A stretch of 64,000 nucleotides of DNA, from positions 2,604,001 to 2,668,000 of the forward strand of contig NZ_OZ257126.1 in the NCBI RefSeq assembly GCF_965278975.1, in the 5' to 3' direction. Made by a program: the position numbers and the translations under genes. Source of the stretch: Ferrovibrio sp965278975. GTDB taxonomy: Bacteria > Pseudomonadota > Alphaproteobacteria > Ferrovibrionales > Ferrovibrionaceae. How positions within the stretch are numbered: the stretch's first letter is position 1; each line of letters starts with the position of its first letter. The notes under the pieces are model-generated. The model had not been told where the DNA came from and did no database searches. It worked only from the letters and a program-made list of their open reading frames with translations. Shown here one piece after another: positions 38,449 to 47,871 of this stretch.

Positions 38449-38507
38449 GGGGTTCAGCTTCGGTCCCCGGAAGGGTTCCGTCAATCCAGCCCATCAATCA
38501 GGCCGGC

Positions 38508-39257
38508 TTATTTACCACCCAGATCGATGGCGCCGAGGATATGGCCCTTCTTCGCCTGCACCAGAACAACCGCGCCGCGATTGTCCCAGTCATAGCTGAC
38601 CAGCTTCGGTGTCAGGTCGAGGCTGGCGGCCTCGCCGGTCCAGCGCCCCAGATCGATCCAGGCGCGGGCCACGTTCACATAGCTCAGGGTCTTGCCGCTG
38701 TTTTCGCCGCGCTGCACGGTCACGTCATGGCGCTTGTCGAACAAGCAGAGCCAGATGGTTGCTTCGCCTTCCCATTCCTTGCGGGCCGGGATTGCCAGGC
38801 GCTGTGGCCTGCCATCCGCGTCGCGCTCGGCCTTCAGCACCAGGTGACGGTCCTTCATGGCGCCGCGCACGGCATTTTCCACCGCCTCGCGGTTGGAACC
38901 GACGGCGATATACTGCCCATCCACCACCGCCTGCGGCGTATAGACCTGACGCGAGCCGGAATACTTGGCATAGGCCTGCTGGCGGTCGGTATGGCCGCGC
39001 TTGGCGAAGGTGTCGCGCCAGCCGAGGTAATCCCAGTAATCGACATGCAGCGACAGTGCGATCACCTGGCGATCCTTGGCCCAGTCCAGCATCAGCAGAT
39101 CGGCGGGTGGACAGGATGCGCAGCCCTGGCTGGTGAACATTTCGATCACCACCGGAGTCGGCGGATCGGCTCGGGCCGGCACGCTGGACAGGCCAAGCAC
39201 GCCAGGCAGACCAAGCGCGAGGGCGAGGATAAGAGTACGGAAAACCTTACGCATCAT
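38508..39257 (-). CDS. DUF1223 family secreted thioredoxin-like protein
   Basis: 249 residues. A signal peptide (MMRKVFRTLILALALGLPGV, cleavage near ARA) is followed by VVIEMFTSQGCASCPPAD with Cys46 and Cys49 as a CxxC redox pair, then LSLHVDYWDYLGW and YTPQAVVDGQ, all hallmarks of DUF1223. Probably a periplasmic thiol-disulfide protein. Its start overlaps the addA stop (ATGA). In related genomes a thioredoxin often follows addA, so this gene may be a local replacement. Confidence 0.87.
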   Translation of the reverse strand: MMRKVFRTLILALALGLPGVLGLSSVPARADPPTPVVIEMFTSQGCASCPPADLLMLDWAKDRQVIALSLHVDYWDYLGWRDTFAKRGHTDRQQAYAKYSGSRQVYTPQAVVDGQYIAVGSNREAVENAVRGAMKDRHLVLKAERDADGRPQRLAIPARKEWEGEATIWLCLFDKRHDVTVQRGENSGKTLSYVNVARAWIDLGRWTGEAASLDLTPKLVSYDWDNRGAVVLVQAKKGHILGAIDLGGK

Positions 39258-42200
39258 GGCTTCAAGCTAGGAGCCGGGGCGGGCTGCGGCGAGTCACGAT
39301 ACAGTGAGGCCGCCAGCAGTTCTTCGGGCAGCGGCATCAGGCTCGGGGCATGCGTCCAGAGCAAGGCGGCACTGATCCGGCGGTGCGGGAAAATCGCGCG
39401 CAAAAGGGCGGTATACAGGGCCATTTGCATCAGGTAGGCAGGGTCCGTTTCTGCCGCGCTGGCGGGCGGCGGTCGGTCGGTCTTGTAATCCAGCACCAGC
39501 ACGCTGTCTGGCATCACGATCAGGCGATCCACGCGGCCAACCACGATGCGGTCGCCGAGGCGGCCAGCCAGGGGCGCTTCCACGCGGGCGGCGCCCGAGA
39601 ATACCGGCGCGAAGACCGGATCGTCCAGCAGCCGCAGCACCTCGACGGCCAGTTCCGCCTGTTCTTCCGGCATCAGGCCATGGCCGGGATGGGCCAGGAA
39701 GCGCTGCGCTGCTGCTTCTCTTGCCTCAGGGTTCAGTTCCGGCAGGCTTTGCAGCAGGCGGTGGATAAGTTTGCCGCGCAGCAGACCGGCGCGGCGCGGC
39801 GGCAGGGCCGGGCTCGGCGGCGGCGCTGGCTCGCGGGCCGGGCGGGAAGGACTGAGCGGCAGCGGCGGGCTTGGCTCGGGAGCCGGCGGCAGGCGGCTCC
39901 AGGGTGGCAATGCCGCAGGCTCGCGCTTTTCCCCGGCCTCTTTCGGCTTGGTGGCTTCGCTGCCGGCATTGGCAAAAACCCGCGCTACGTCACCCCAGGG
40001 CAATTCGGCTTCGCTCACGCCATCCAGCGTATCGAAAGCAGCCTGCACCAGGGCATACCAGCTACCCGCCGGTGCGCCGCTCTTGCCCGTGGTGCCGTTC
40101 AGGTAGCCGGCGACGATCAGGCGGTCCTGGGCCCGGGTCAGCGCCACATAGAGCAGGCGGCGGTATTCCTCAAGCTGGGCGGACTGGCGCTGCGCCCGGA
40201 TCGCGGCGGTTTCCGCAACATCATGTTCCTTGCGCGGCGGCCAGTAGAGGGCGGCGCCCTGGTTACTGCCTGCCTGATGCTCCTGCCATAACAAGCCTTC
40301 ATCCTCGCGTGGCTTCGGCAGGTCACAGGTATCGGGCAGGATCACGATGGGGGCTTCCAGACCCTTGGCACCGTGTACGGTCAGCACGCGCACTTCGTCG
40401 CGGCCCTGATCCAGGTCGCGCTTCACCTGGCCGGCATGGGCGCGGAACCAGGCGACAAAGCCCTGCAATGAAGGCGCCGCCTCGCGCTCGAAAGCCAGCG
40501 TGGCGGCAAGGAATTCATCGATCGGCTCATCGGCTTCCTGGCCCAGCCGCGCCAGCAACCGCTGCCGGCCAGCACTGGCGCCAAGCAGCTCGGCATAGAA
40601 GGCAAATGGCGTGGTGTGATCGGCGCGGCTGAGCAGCGCGCCCAGTTCCTCGGCGGCTTTGGTCCAGAGCGGCTTTTCCGCGGCACGGCGGCGCAGGGTC
40701 GGCCAAAGCCGTGCCGGTTCGCGACCATGGCAGAGCAAGAAAAGATCATCTTCCGGCAGATTGAACAGCGGCCCCTTCAGCACGGTTGCCAGCGTCAGGT
40801 CATCGTCCGGCAGCAGGCAGAAGTCGGCGACGGCGAGCAGATCCTGTACCGCGATCTGCTCGGCCAGTTCCATGCGGTCGGCACCCGCCACCGGCACTTC
40901 GGCCAGTTTCAATTCGCGCACCATGGCATCGAAGAAAGCATTGCGCCGCCGCACCAGGATCATCACATCGCCGGCTGTCACGCGGCGGCCCTGGCCCGAC
41001 AGCCATTCGCGGCCGAGCCAGTTTTTCACCTGGGCCGCGATACGCTGCGCCAGGGTGACGCGCGGATCATCGGTGCGGATATAATCCAGCGGCACATCCC
41101 AGGCTTCCTGTGCCTGGCGTTCCGGCGGCGCCAGGGCGGGCCACAATTCCACCTGGCCAGGCGCTTCGGCGCGCCGGGCGCGATGCTCCAGCGTTTCGCC
41201 CGGCTCCACCACACCAGCCTGTGCCGCTTCCAGCCGGAATACCGCATCCACCAGGCGCAGCACCGCCGGTGTCGAGCGGAACGACATCTGCAATGGCAGC
41301 ACGCGGAAGGTGACGTCTGCCTCCTCGGCCTTGCGGCGGAAGCGGTCGCGCATGCCGAGGAAGGCCTTCGGCCGCGCGCCCTGGAAGGAATAGATCGATT
41401 GCTTGGCATCGCCGACCGCGAATACCGTGCGCAGGCCGGGCCGCGCACCGGCACCAGTGAAGAAATCATCGGCCAGGGCCTCGATCACGCGCCACTGATC
41501 CGGGCTGGTATCCTGGGCTTCATCCACCAGGATATGGTCGATGCCCTGATCCAGTTTGAACATCACCCAGGCGACCTGGGTCGGCTCCACCAGCAGATCG
41601 CGGCTGCGCAGGATCAGGTCATCGTAATCCAGCAGGCCCTGGGCGCGCTTCGCCGCTGCGTAGCCTTCCAGCAATTCAGCGCCCAGCCGCAGCAGGCTCG
41701 ATGATGCACGCAGCACCAGCATGGCATTGAGCTGTCCGCGCAGCAGCATCAGCCGCTGCTGTTCGGCTTTCAGGATATCGTCGGCATCGGCGCACAGTTT
41801 CAGCGTCGGGCCGAAGGCCAGGGTCTTGGTCGGCTCGCCCTTGGCGGTGAAGAACGCCGGCAGCCATTCCGCCTTGAAACGATCCGCCGGCAGGTCGGCG
41901 CCCAGCCATGGCGCGATCTCGCCGGCCAGTTCCTGATCCTTCTTGCTGCCCTGGCTCAGCGCGGCAACGGCACGGCGCAGGTCGTCCAGCGGCATCGTGG
42001 CGATATGGGCCGCGATCAAGGCAGCTTCGCTTTCGGCCTCGACATTGAGTCGCTGGCGCAGTTCGGCGATGGCGCCAGCGACGCCGCCAACTGTATCGAG
42101 CCATTGCACCAGATCGCGGCGCTTGTTCAGCAGGGCACGCAGCAGGCGGTCGAAACGGGCATCGTCAAGCCGCTCGGCGATGAACAGCAGGGCGTCGTTC

Positions 42201-42733
42201 AAATCCGCGTCAGTCAGTGCCTTGCGCAACATGCCTTCGCGCGCGGTGCGCAGCAGGTCGGCGGCATGGGCATCGTCGGCGATGCTGAAATGCGGCGGGA
42301 CACCGGCTTCCACCGGAAAACGCTTGAGCAGGGCTTCGCAGAAAGCATGCACGGTTTGCAGCCGCAGGCCACCCGGCGCTTCCAGTGTGCGGGCGAAAAG
42401 CTGCCGTGCGGTATTGAGATCGGCGGTGGTTGCCGGGCGGCTCAGCAGGTCGGTCAATGCCGGGCGCAGCGTGTCATCGGGCAGCAAGGCCCAGTCGCCC
42501 AGCCGCTTGTTCAGGCGGTTCGCCATTTCGGCGGCGGCGGCCTTGGTGAAGGTGAGGCAGAGGATGCCGTTCGGCCGCGTGCCGGCCAGCAGCAGGCGGG
42601 TAACACGGTCCACCAGCACGCTGGTCTTGCCCGAGCCGGCATTGGCAGCCACCCAGGCCGAGAGGCCGGGATCGGCGGCGCCGCGCTGGTTGCGCGTATG
42701 CAGCAGCAGATCGTCTTCACCCCGCGCTGCCAT
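39254..42733 (-). CDS. addA: Double-strand break repair helicase-nuclease AddA
   Basis: 1159 residues from the ATG at 42733, which has GAGGAGTGAG upstream; the open frame extends upstream into addB. UvrD-type helicase motifs: Walker A ANAGSGKT (30-37), Walker B region DHILVDEAQDTSPDQW, motif III region FAVGDAKQSIYSFQGA, motif V TVHGAKGLEAPIV and motif VI YVALTRAQDRLIV. The C-terminal RecB-type nuclease has VLVLDYKTDRPP. With AddB it processes DNA ends for RecA loading. A Pro-rich linker (about 920-960) separates helicase and nuclease. Coupled to addB (2-bp gap). Confidence 0.96.
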   Translation of the reverse strand: MAARGEDDLLLHTRNQRGAADPGLSAWVAANAGSGKTSVLVDRVTRLLLAGTRPNGILCLTFTKAAAAEMANRLNKRLGDWALLPDDTLRPALTDLLSRPATTADLNTARQLFARTLEAPGGLRLQTVHAFCEALLKRFPVEAGVPPHFSIADDAHAADLLRTAREGMLRKALTDADLNDALLFIAERLDDARFDRLLRALLNKRRDLVQWLDTVGGVAGAIAELRQRLNVEAESEAALIAAHIATMPLDDLRRAVAALSQGSKKDQELAGEIAPWLGADLPADRFKAEWLPAFFTAKGEPTKTLAFGPTLKLCADADDILKAEQQRLMLLRGQLNAMLVLRASSSLLRLGAELLEGYAAAKRAQGLLDYDDLILRSRDLLVEPTQVAWVMFKLDQGIDHILVDEAQDTSPDQWRVIEALADDFFTGAGARPGLRTVFAVGDAKQSIYSFQGARPKAFLGMRDRFRRKAEEADVTFRVLPLQMSFRSTPAVLRLVDAVFRLEAAQAGVVEPGETLEHRARRAEAPGQVELWPALAPPERQAQEAWDVPLDYIRTDDPRVTLAQRIAAQVKNWLGREWLSGQGRRVTAGDVMILVRRRNAFFDAMVRELKLAEVPVAGADRMELAEQIAVQDLLAVADFCLLPDDDLTLATVLKGPLFNLPEDDLFLLCHGREPARLWPTLRRRAAEKPLWTKAAEELGALLSRADHTTPFAFYAELLGASAGRQRLLARLGQEADEPIDEFLAATLAFEREAAPSLQGFVAWFRAHAGQVKRDLDQGRDEVRVLTVHGAKGLEAPIVILPDTCDLPKPREDEGLLWQEHQAGSNQGAALYWPPRKEHDVAETAAIRAQRQSAQLEEYRRLLYVALTRAQDRLIVAGYLNGTTGKSGAPAGSWYALVQAAFDTLDGVSEAELPWGDVARVFANAGSEATKPKEAGEKREPAALPPWSRLPPAPEPSPPLPLSPSRPAREPAPPPSPALPPRRAGLLRGKLIHRLLQSLPELNPEAREAAAQRFLAHPGHGLMPEEQAELAVEVLRLLDDPVFAPVFSGAARVEAPLAGRLGDRIVVGRVDRLIVMPDSVLVLDYKTDRPPPASAAETDPAYLMQMALYTALLRAIFPHRRISAALLWTHAPSLMPLPEELLAASLYRDSPQPAPAPSLKP

Positions 42734-42735
42734 GC

Positions 42736-45678
42736 TCACTCCTCGTCCAGGCTGCGTTCGGCGACGCGGGCCAGGTGGTCGTAATCGCCGGCATAGGCGA
42801 GGAATTGCGGCCGCGGCCGCGACAGATACGGCGTTGCCGGATCGTCGAATCTGGCGATCCACTGCTGGAAACGCTCCAGCGCGTGATCGGTCAGTTCATC
42901 GGCGGGCGGGATCGGGTTCTTGTCGCGGCTGCCGGCCTCGATGCGGCGTTCCTCGCCGGCGCTCTCGCCGCCATGCAGCCGGATATAGACCAGTTCCGCG
43001 ATTCTGCCCGATGGCAGATCGGCGAAGCCGCCGGCCTTGGCGATGGCGGCTTCCAGCGGCAATTGCGGCGCCAGCCCGGCATGCACCTGATCCTTCGATG
43101 GCGGTTGTCCGGTCTTGTAGTCGAGGATCGCCAGGCTGCCATCGGTATGGCGGTCGATGCGGTCGGCGCGAGCCTTCAGGGTGAAGTCACCACCAACCAG
43201 CATTTCGCCTTCGCGTTCGATTACGGCGGGGCGGAAACCCTGGGCGCGGCGTGCGATTTCATAGTCGATGAACCAGGCCATGGCGCGCTCGAAGCGCGGC
43301 CACCACAGGGCCGCCACTTCCGCCTGCTGCATCCAGGGATCGAAAGCAGCGCGGCCGAGATCGAGCAATTCACCAAGCGCGGCATCGCGCGGTGGCAGGG
43401 TGTCGCGGTGCCGATCGAGGAAGGTTTCCAGCACATCGTGGATCACATTGCCGCGCATCCGCGCATCGGCGGGCTGCGCCAGTTCCTCCAGCTTGCGCAG
43501 CTTGAGGATATGCCGGGCATAGAGCGCATAGGGATCGCGCACCCATTGCTCCACGGCTGTAACGAACAGGCTGCGTGGTCGTGCGCTGAGTGGCGGTTTT
43601 GGCATCGGCGCATCGGTCGGCACTTTGCCGAGCGGCTTGTCCAGCAGGGCGGCCCAGTCGAGATAGCGCGGCGCCAGGGTGGTCTGCCAGCGTGTATCCT
43701 CGCCAAGCCTGGCCGCCAGCCGCAGCAGCCAGCGCGCCGGCACAGTGGGCGTGCCATCCACCTTGATGGCGCGGCTCAGGATCACATCCGGGCGCGAGGC
43801 CGCCTGCACGAAATCATGCGCGGTCTGGCCCAGGCGCCGCTCCGGCGGCGGCAGGCCAAGCGCGGCACGCATCGGCCGGCTGAGCCAGGCATCTTCCTGC
43901 GCCTGCGGCGGCCAGGTGCCTTCATTGAGGCCGCCGAGGATGACGCGGTCGGCATGCACCAGGCGCGCTTCCAGCAGGCCGAGGATGCTGAGGCGCGGAT
44001 GGCTGCCATAGCGTGGCCGCACCACGCGTCCTTCCAGCAGGGCTTCGAACAGGCGCGGCCATTCATCGGGCTGCACCGGCCCGAGTTCGCCGCCTTGTGC
44101 CAGGATATCGAGCAGCAGCGTATGCAGCGCCTCGCCAGCCTCACGCTGCCACAGCGGCGGGGTTTCGCCGGGCGGCGGCGCGCTCAGCAGTTCGGCGCTT
44201 TCGATCAGTGCCTGGGTCAAGGCCGGCAGGCTTGGCTCATCCATGGCGAGCGCCGCCTGCAATGGTGCCATCGCCTGGCGGAAGCGGGCAAGCAGCGGCA
44301 GCAGGTCGCCACGTTTCTCAAGCCGCGCGGCGATCATGCCGATACCGCCGCCCGGTTCGTTGACGCGCAGGGCGAGGCGCTCAAGCTGGCGCGCCCAATC
44401 CAGCAGGGCAAGGCGCGGGCCGCCCAGCATGCAGAAGGGATGCTTCAGGAGTGCCAGCAGTTCCACCGGTGCGCAATCGCTGCTGCCTACCTGCGCCACC
44501 AGCCGCAGGAACACCGCCGGTGGCGTGTTGAGCAGCGGCAGGCCGGCGGAATCATCCACTGTGATGCCGTAACGCTGCAATTCCGCCGCCACGCGCCGCG
44601 CCAGGCTGCGATCAGGCGTGATCAGCGCGGCGGTGCGTTCGGCGTCGTTCAGGGTTTCGCGCAGCGCCAGGGCGATGGCCAGGGCTTCCTCGCGCGGGCC
44701 GGGCGCCTCGATGCGTTGCAGCCCGGCAAAGGCAGCGTCATCCGGTGGCGCCAGGTCGCGCCAGGCATGGGTCTCGGCTGGCGGCAGCAAGGCTTCACGC
44801 AGCAGGGCCACGCGCGCCGTCGGCGCCGCGGCTTCCGGCCAGGGCTGCACGTCGCCGCGCACTATGCCGAGCTTGTCCAGCAGCAAGGCCAGGGCATGTT
44901 GCGGATGCGTTGGCTCGGTGTGGATTTCGCGCCAGGCCGCATCGCTCAACGCCTCATCCAGCCCGGGCAGCACCACGGCGCCCTCTGGCAGCCGCGCCAC
45001 CAGATGCAGCAGCTTGGCGGTGGCAGGGATCGTGCCCGTGGAGCCGGCGGCGATCACCGGACCATCGGGCGGCTGCGTCCGCCAGAAATCCAGCCAGGCC
45101 TGCATGGTGGCGCTGCGATGCTCGGCGGCATCCAGGCCCTGGCGTTCGGCTTTGATGGCGGGCCAGGTTTCGCGGATGATCGAAAGGAATTGCAGCGTCA
45201 ATTGCCAATGCTGGGCCAGATCGCCCTGCACCAGATCGGGCAGGTGGTCGAGACCGACTTCCTCGGTGGCGGCTGCATCCAGCAATTCGGCGAGATTCTG
45301 CGCCAGGCGATAGGCATTGGCCGCATCGCCACCGGCCAGCGGCGAGGCCCGCAGCAGCCTGGTCAGCAGCAGCGCGCGTTGCAGGTCCGGGATCGCCTGC
45401 CGAGCATCGCTGCCCAGGCCGCGCAGTTCCAGTTCATCCTCATCGATATCGCCAAGCGGCTGGATAGTAGGCAGCAGCAGCGCATCGCGGCCCTGCGCCA
45501 CGCCAAGCCGCAGGAAGGCTTCGGCCAAAGCGCGGCAGGCGCGCCGGGTCGGCAGCAGCACGGTGACGCGCGAGAGTTCGAGCGGATCGGCACCATGGCG
45601 ACGCAGGATGCCGGCTGCCAGCGCCTCCAGGAAAGGCGCGCCGGCCGGGATCGAATAGACCTTAGGCGCGGCGGCCAT
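42736..45678 (-). CDS. addB: Double-strand break repair protein AddB
   Basis: 980 residues, matching the alphaproteobacterial AddB family. The start overlaps the murU end by 17 bases. The N-terminal YSIPAGAPFLEALAAGIL and TVLLPTRRACRALAEAFL are typical, and a helicase-like but inactive central part follows. The C-terminal nuclease domain has LAILDYKTGQPPSKDQV with the D-x-K core. It partners AddA as the second nuclease and recognition subunit. The long frame on the opposite strand is a shadow. Confidence 0.95.
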   Translation of the reverse strand: MAAAPKVYSIPAGAPFLEALAAGILRRHGADPLELSRVTVLLPTRRACRALAEAFLRLGVAQGRDALLLPTIQPLGDIDEDELELRGLGSDARQAIPDLQRALLLTRLLRASPLAGGDAANAYRLAQNLAELLDAAATEEVGLDHLPDLVQGDLAQHWQLTLQFLSIIRETWPAIKAERQGLDAAEHRSATMQAWLDFWRTQPPDGPVIAAGSTGTIPATAKLLHLVARLPEGAVVLPGLDEALSDAAWREIHTEPTHPQHALALLLDKLGIVRGDVQPWPEAAAPTARVALLREALLPPAETHAWRDLAPPDDAAFAGLQRIEAPGPREEALAIALALRETLNDAERTAALITPDRSLARRVAAELQRYGITVDDSAGLPLLNTPPAVFLRLVAQVGSSDCAPVELLALLKHPFCMLGGPRLALLDWARQLERLALRVNEPGGGIGMIAARLEKRGDLLPLLARFRQAMAPLQAALAMDEPSLPALTQALIESAELLSAPPPGETPPLWQREAGEALHTLLLDILAQGGELGPVQPDEWPRLFEALLEGRVVRPRYGSHPRLSILGLLEARLVHADRVILGGLNEGTWPPQAQEDAWLSRPMRAALGLPPPERRLGQTAHDFVQAASRPDVILSRAIKVDGTPTVPARWLLRLAARLGEDTRWQTTLAPRYLDWAALLDKPLGKVPTDAPMPKPPLSARPRSLFVTAVEQWVRDPYALYARHILKLRKLEELAQPADARMRGNVIHDVLETFLDRHRDTLPPRDAALGELLDLGRAAFDPWMQQAEVAALWWPRFERAMAWFIDYEIARRAQGFRPAVIEREGEMLVGGDFTLKARADRIDRHTDGSLAILDYKTGQPPSKDQVHAGLAPQLPLEAAIAKAGGFADLPSGRIAELVYIRLHGGESAGEERRIEAGSRDKNPIPPADELTDHALERFQQWIARFDDPATPYLSRPRPQFLAYAGDYDHLARVAERSLDEE

Positions 45679-46399
45679 GGCTTATGCGCTCAGCCAGTCG
45701 CGCCTCGGCTTCGGCCAGGCCGGCATGGGTGCCGACATCCATCCAGTCGCCTTCATGGCGCATGCCGTAAAGCCGGCCGGCCGCGATGGCGCGGTTATAG
45801 AGCAGATTGAGCGAGAAGGCGCCGGCAGGGGCATCGCGCAGCAGGGCAGGCGCCACGATCTGCACCCCGGTATAGACGAAGGGTGCCACATCGCGGATGT
45901 CGCGCCGTTTCAGTTGCCCCAGTTGGTCCATGGTGAAATCACCCTGGCCGTCATAGCCGGTCGCGGCAATGGTCGGCTGCAACAGCAGCAGCGCGTCCAT
46001 GGCGGCGGGATCGAAACGCTGCGCCAGGCGTTTGAGCGAATTGCCGCGTGCATCGCGCCAGATCAGGTCGGCGTTTACCGAGAAGAACGGCGCCTCGCCC
46101 AGCAGCGGCAGGGCGCGCACCAATCCGCCGCCGGTTTCAAGCAGGGCATCGCTCTCGTCCGAAATCAGGATTTCGATATCCGTGCGTGATTGCAGGTGGT
46201 TGCGAATCTGTTCGCCCAGCCAGTGGATATTCACCACGGCGCGCTCGACCCCGACTTCCACCAGGCGGTCGAGGCAGCGGTCGAGCAGGCTGCGGCCGGC
46301 CACTGGAATCAGCGGCTTCGGCAGCGTATCGGTGATCGGTTTCAGCCGCGTGCCAAGGCCGGCGGCCAGCACCATGGCGGTTTTGGGCAGGGCAATCAT
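45662..46399 (-). CDS. murU: N-acetylmuramate-1-phosphate uridylyltransferase MurU-like nucleotidyltransferase
   Basis: 245 residues with the nucleotidyltransferase signature MVLAAGLGTRLKPITDTLPK at the N-terminus, VNADLIW for the metal-binding Asp, and EGDWMDVGTHAGL near the end. In Pseudomonas, MurU joins UTP and MurNAc-1-phosphate in a cell-wall recycling route; the assignment here rests on its pairing with amgK (4-bp overlap). Mannose-1-phosphate guanylyltransferase is the alternative name for close relatives. Confidence 0.85.
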   Translation of the reverse strand: MIALPKTAMVLAAGLGTRLKPITDTLPKPLIPVAGRSLLDRCLDRLVEVGVERAVVNIHWLGEQIRNHLQSRTDIEILISDESDALLETGGGLVRALPLLGEAPFFSVNADLIWRDARGNSLKRLAQRFDPAAMDALLLLQPTIAATGYDGQGDFTMDQLGQLKRRDIRDVAPFVYTGVQIVAPALLRDAPAGAFSLNLLYNRAIAAGRLYGMRHEGDWMDVGTHAGLAEAEARLAERISHGRRA

Positions 46400-47400
46400 G
46401 CCGCCTGTTCCAGGCCGGGCAGCGGCTGGCGGCGCAGGGCCGGCGGTGCCACGCGGTCGATGAAGTTGCGCAGGCTGTGCAATTCAGGATGCTGCAAGTC
46501 GCGCTCCAGCAGGCCCCACATGCGCGGCATGAATGCCTGATAGCCTTTCTTGCCATCGCGTTTCCACAGCCGGGTGAAGATGCCGATGATGCGGATATTG
46601 CGTTGCGCGCCGAGGATGGCATAGGCGCGGCGGAACGCGGCTGCATCTGTACCGCTGCGCGCGATGTAGCGCGCCAGCATCGCTTCGGCCAGTTCCGGCG
46701 CCACGTCGCGGCGCGCATCTTCCAGCAGCGACACCAGGTCATAGGCCGGATGGCCGGCAACCGCATCCTGGAAATCCAGCAGCCCGACGCGGGCATGGCC
46801 CTGGCGCTGCGGCAGCCATAGCAGGTTATCCGCATGATAGTCGCGCAGCACGGCAATGGGGCGGGCAGCAATCGCCGCCGGCGCCAGGCCGGCAATCAGT
46901 GCGTCGAATTCGGCACGCAGCTCCGGCGAAGCCGGCGTGCCATGCAGGGCAGGCAGATACCAGTCCGGGAACAGCCCGGCTTCATCCACCAGGCGCGGCA
47001 CGTCATAGGGCGCGATGCCGGCCGGTGCGCCATGCTGGTGCAAAGCCAGCTGCTGATCGATGGCGGCTTCGTAAAGCTCGGTCTCGTTGCCGCCCTGGCG
47101 CAGCAGGCGGGAATAGAGATCGTCGCCTAAGTCTTCCAGCAGCAGGAAGCCGTGTTCGGCATCCTCGGCCAGGATGCGCGGGGCGCTGAAACCGGCCTCA
47201 CAGAGCCAGCGCGCCATGCGGATGAAGGGCCGCACATCCTCCTGCGGTGGCGGCGCATCCATCAGCACGGCGGTTTCATGGCCGCGATGCAGACGTTCGT
47301 ATTTGCGGAAGGAAGCATCGCCGGCCAGCATGCGGCGTTCGGCATCGCCCCAGCCGGCCTGCTGAATGAAATGCTGTGCCAAATCTTTACGGTCGGTCAT
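46396..47400 (-). CDS. amgK: Anomeric MurNAc/GlcNAc kinase AmgK-like phosphotransferase
   Basis: 334 residues from the ATG at 47400, which overlaps the tsaE stop (ATGA). Aminoglycoside-phosphotransferase (APH) fold: GDASFRKYERL for the N-lobe, the Brenner catalytic motif LRDYHADNLLWL, and LLDFQDAVAGHPAYDLVSLL for the metal-binding Asp. AmgK phosphorylates cell-wall sugars at C1 so that MurU can activate them, a route that bypasses the fosfomycin-sensitive step. Function inferred from family and from its neighbour murU. Confidence 0.87.
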   Translation of the reverse strand: MTDRKDLAQHFIQQAGWGDAERRMLAGDASFRKYERLHRGHETAVLMDAPPPQEDVRPFIRMARWLCEAGFSAPRILAEDAEHGFLLLEDLGDDLYSRLLRQGGNETELYEAAIDQQLALHQHGAPAGIAPYDVPRLVDEAGLFPDWYLPALHGTPASPELRAEFDALIAGLAPAAIAARPIAVLRDYHADNLLWLPQRQGHARVGLLDFQDAVAGHPAYDLVSLLEDARRDVAPELAEAMLARYIARSGTDAAAFRRAYAILGAQRNIRIIGIFTRLWKRDGKKGYQAFMPRMWGLLERDLQHPELHSLRNFIDRVAPPALRRQPLPGLEQAA

Positions 47401-47861
47401 GCTTTCAGGTCGTTCAAGCGCGGCGCCCAATCCTCGGCGCCCTGGAAGGTGGCTATGCGGCTGCTATCCGTGGCCGGCTGCAAGGTCAAGGTCAGTGCGC
47501 CGCGTGGTACGTCCGGCCCAAGGCGGTCCGGCCATTCGATCAATGCGATGCCGTCGGCGAAGATTTCCTCAAGCCCCAGTTCATCCACCTCGCGCGGATC
47601 GGCGACGCGGTAGAGATCGACATGCCAGAGCGGGCAGGCCGGCGTGTCATAGGTCAGCACCAGATTGAAGCTGGGGCTTGGCACCTCGGTGCCGGGGCCG
47701 CAGAGCGTGCGGATCGCGGCGCGGGCGAAGCTGGTCTTGCCGGCACCCAGCGGGCCTTGCAGCAGCAGCGCATCGCCAGCCCGCAGGCGTGGTGCAAGCC
47801 TTGCCGCCAAAGCCGCAGTGGCAGCCTCGTCGGGCAGGGTCAGCGTCAGCAGATCGGGCAT
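47397..47861 (-). CDS. tsaE: tRNA threonylcarbamoyladenosine biosynthesis ATPase TsaE
   Basis: 154 residues from the ATG at 47861. Walker A GPLGAGKT (36-43), then PSPSFNLVLTYDT, HVDLYRVADPREVDELGLEE and ALIEWPDRLG, the full TsaE signature. It cycles ATP to help TsaB/TsaD attach threonylcarbamoyl to A37 of ANN-reading tRNAs. Transcribed with the DivL-like gene upstream and amgK downstream, the usual alphaproteobacterial order. Confidence 0.96.
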   Translation of the reverse strand: MPDLLTLTLPDEAATAALAARLAPRLRAGDALLLQGPLGAGKTSFARAAIRTLCGPGTEVPSPSFNLVLTYDTPACPLWHVDLYRVADPREVDELGLEEIFADGIALIEWPDRLGPDVPRGALTLTLQPATDSSRIATFQGAEDWAPRLNDLKA

Positions 47862-47871
47862 GGCGCGGAGT

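Noticed and set aside
42775..45810. A 1011-codon open frame on the plus strand over addB
   Set aside because: Antisense to a complete addB; Gln/Arg/Gly-rich composition with no domain-like pattern.
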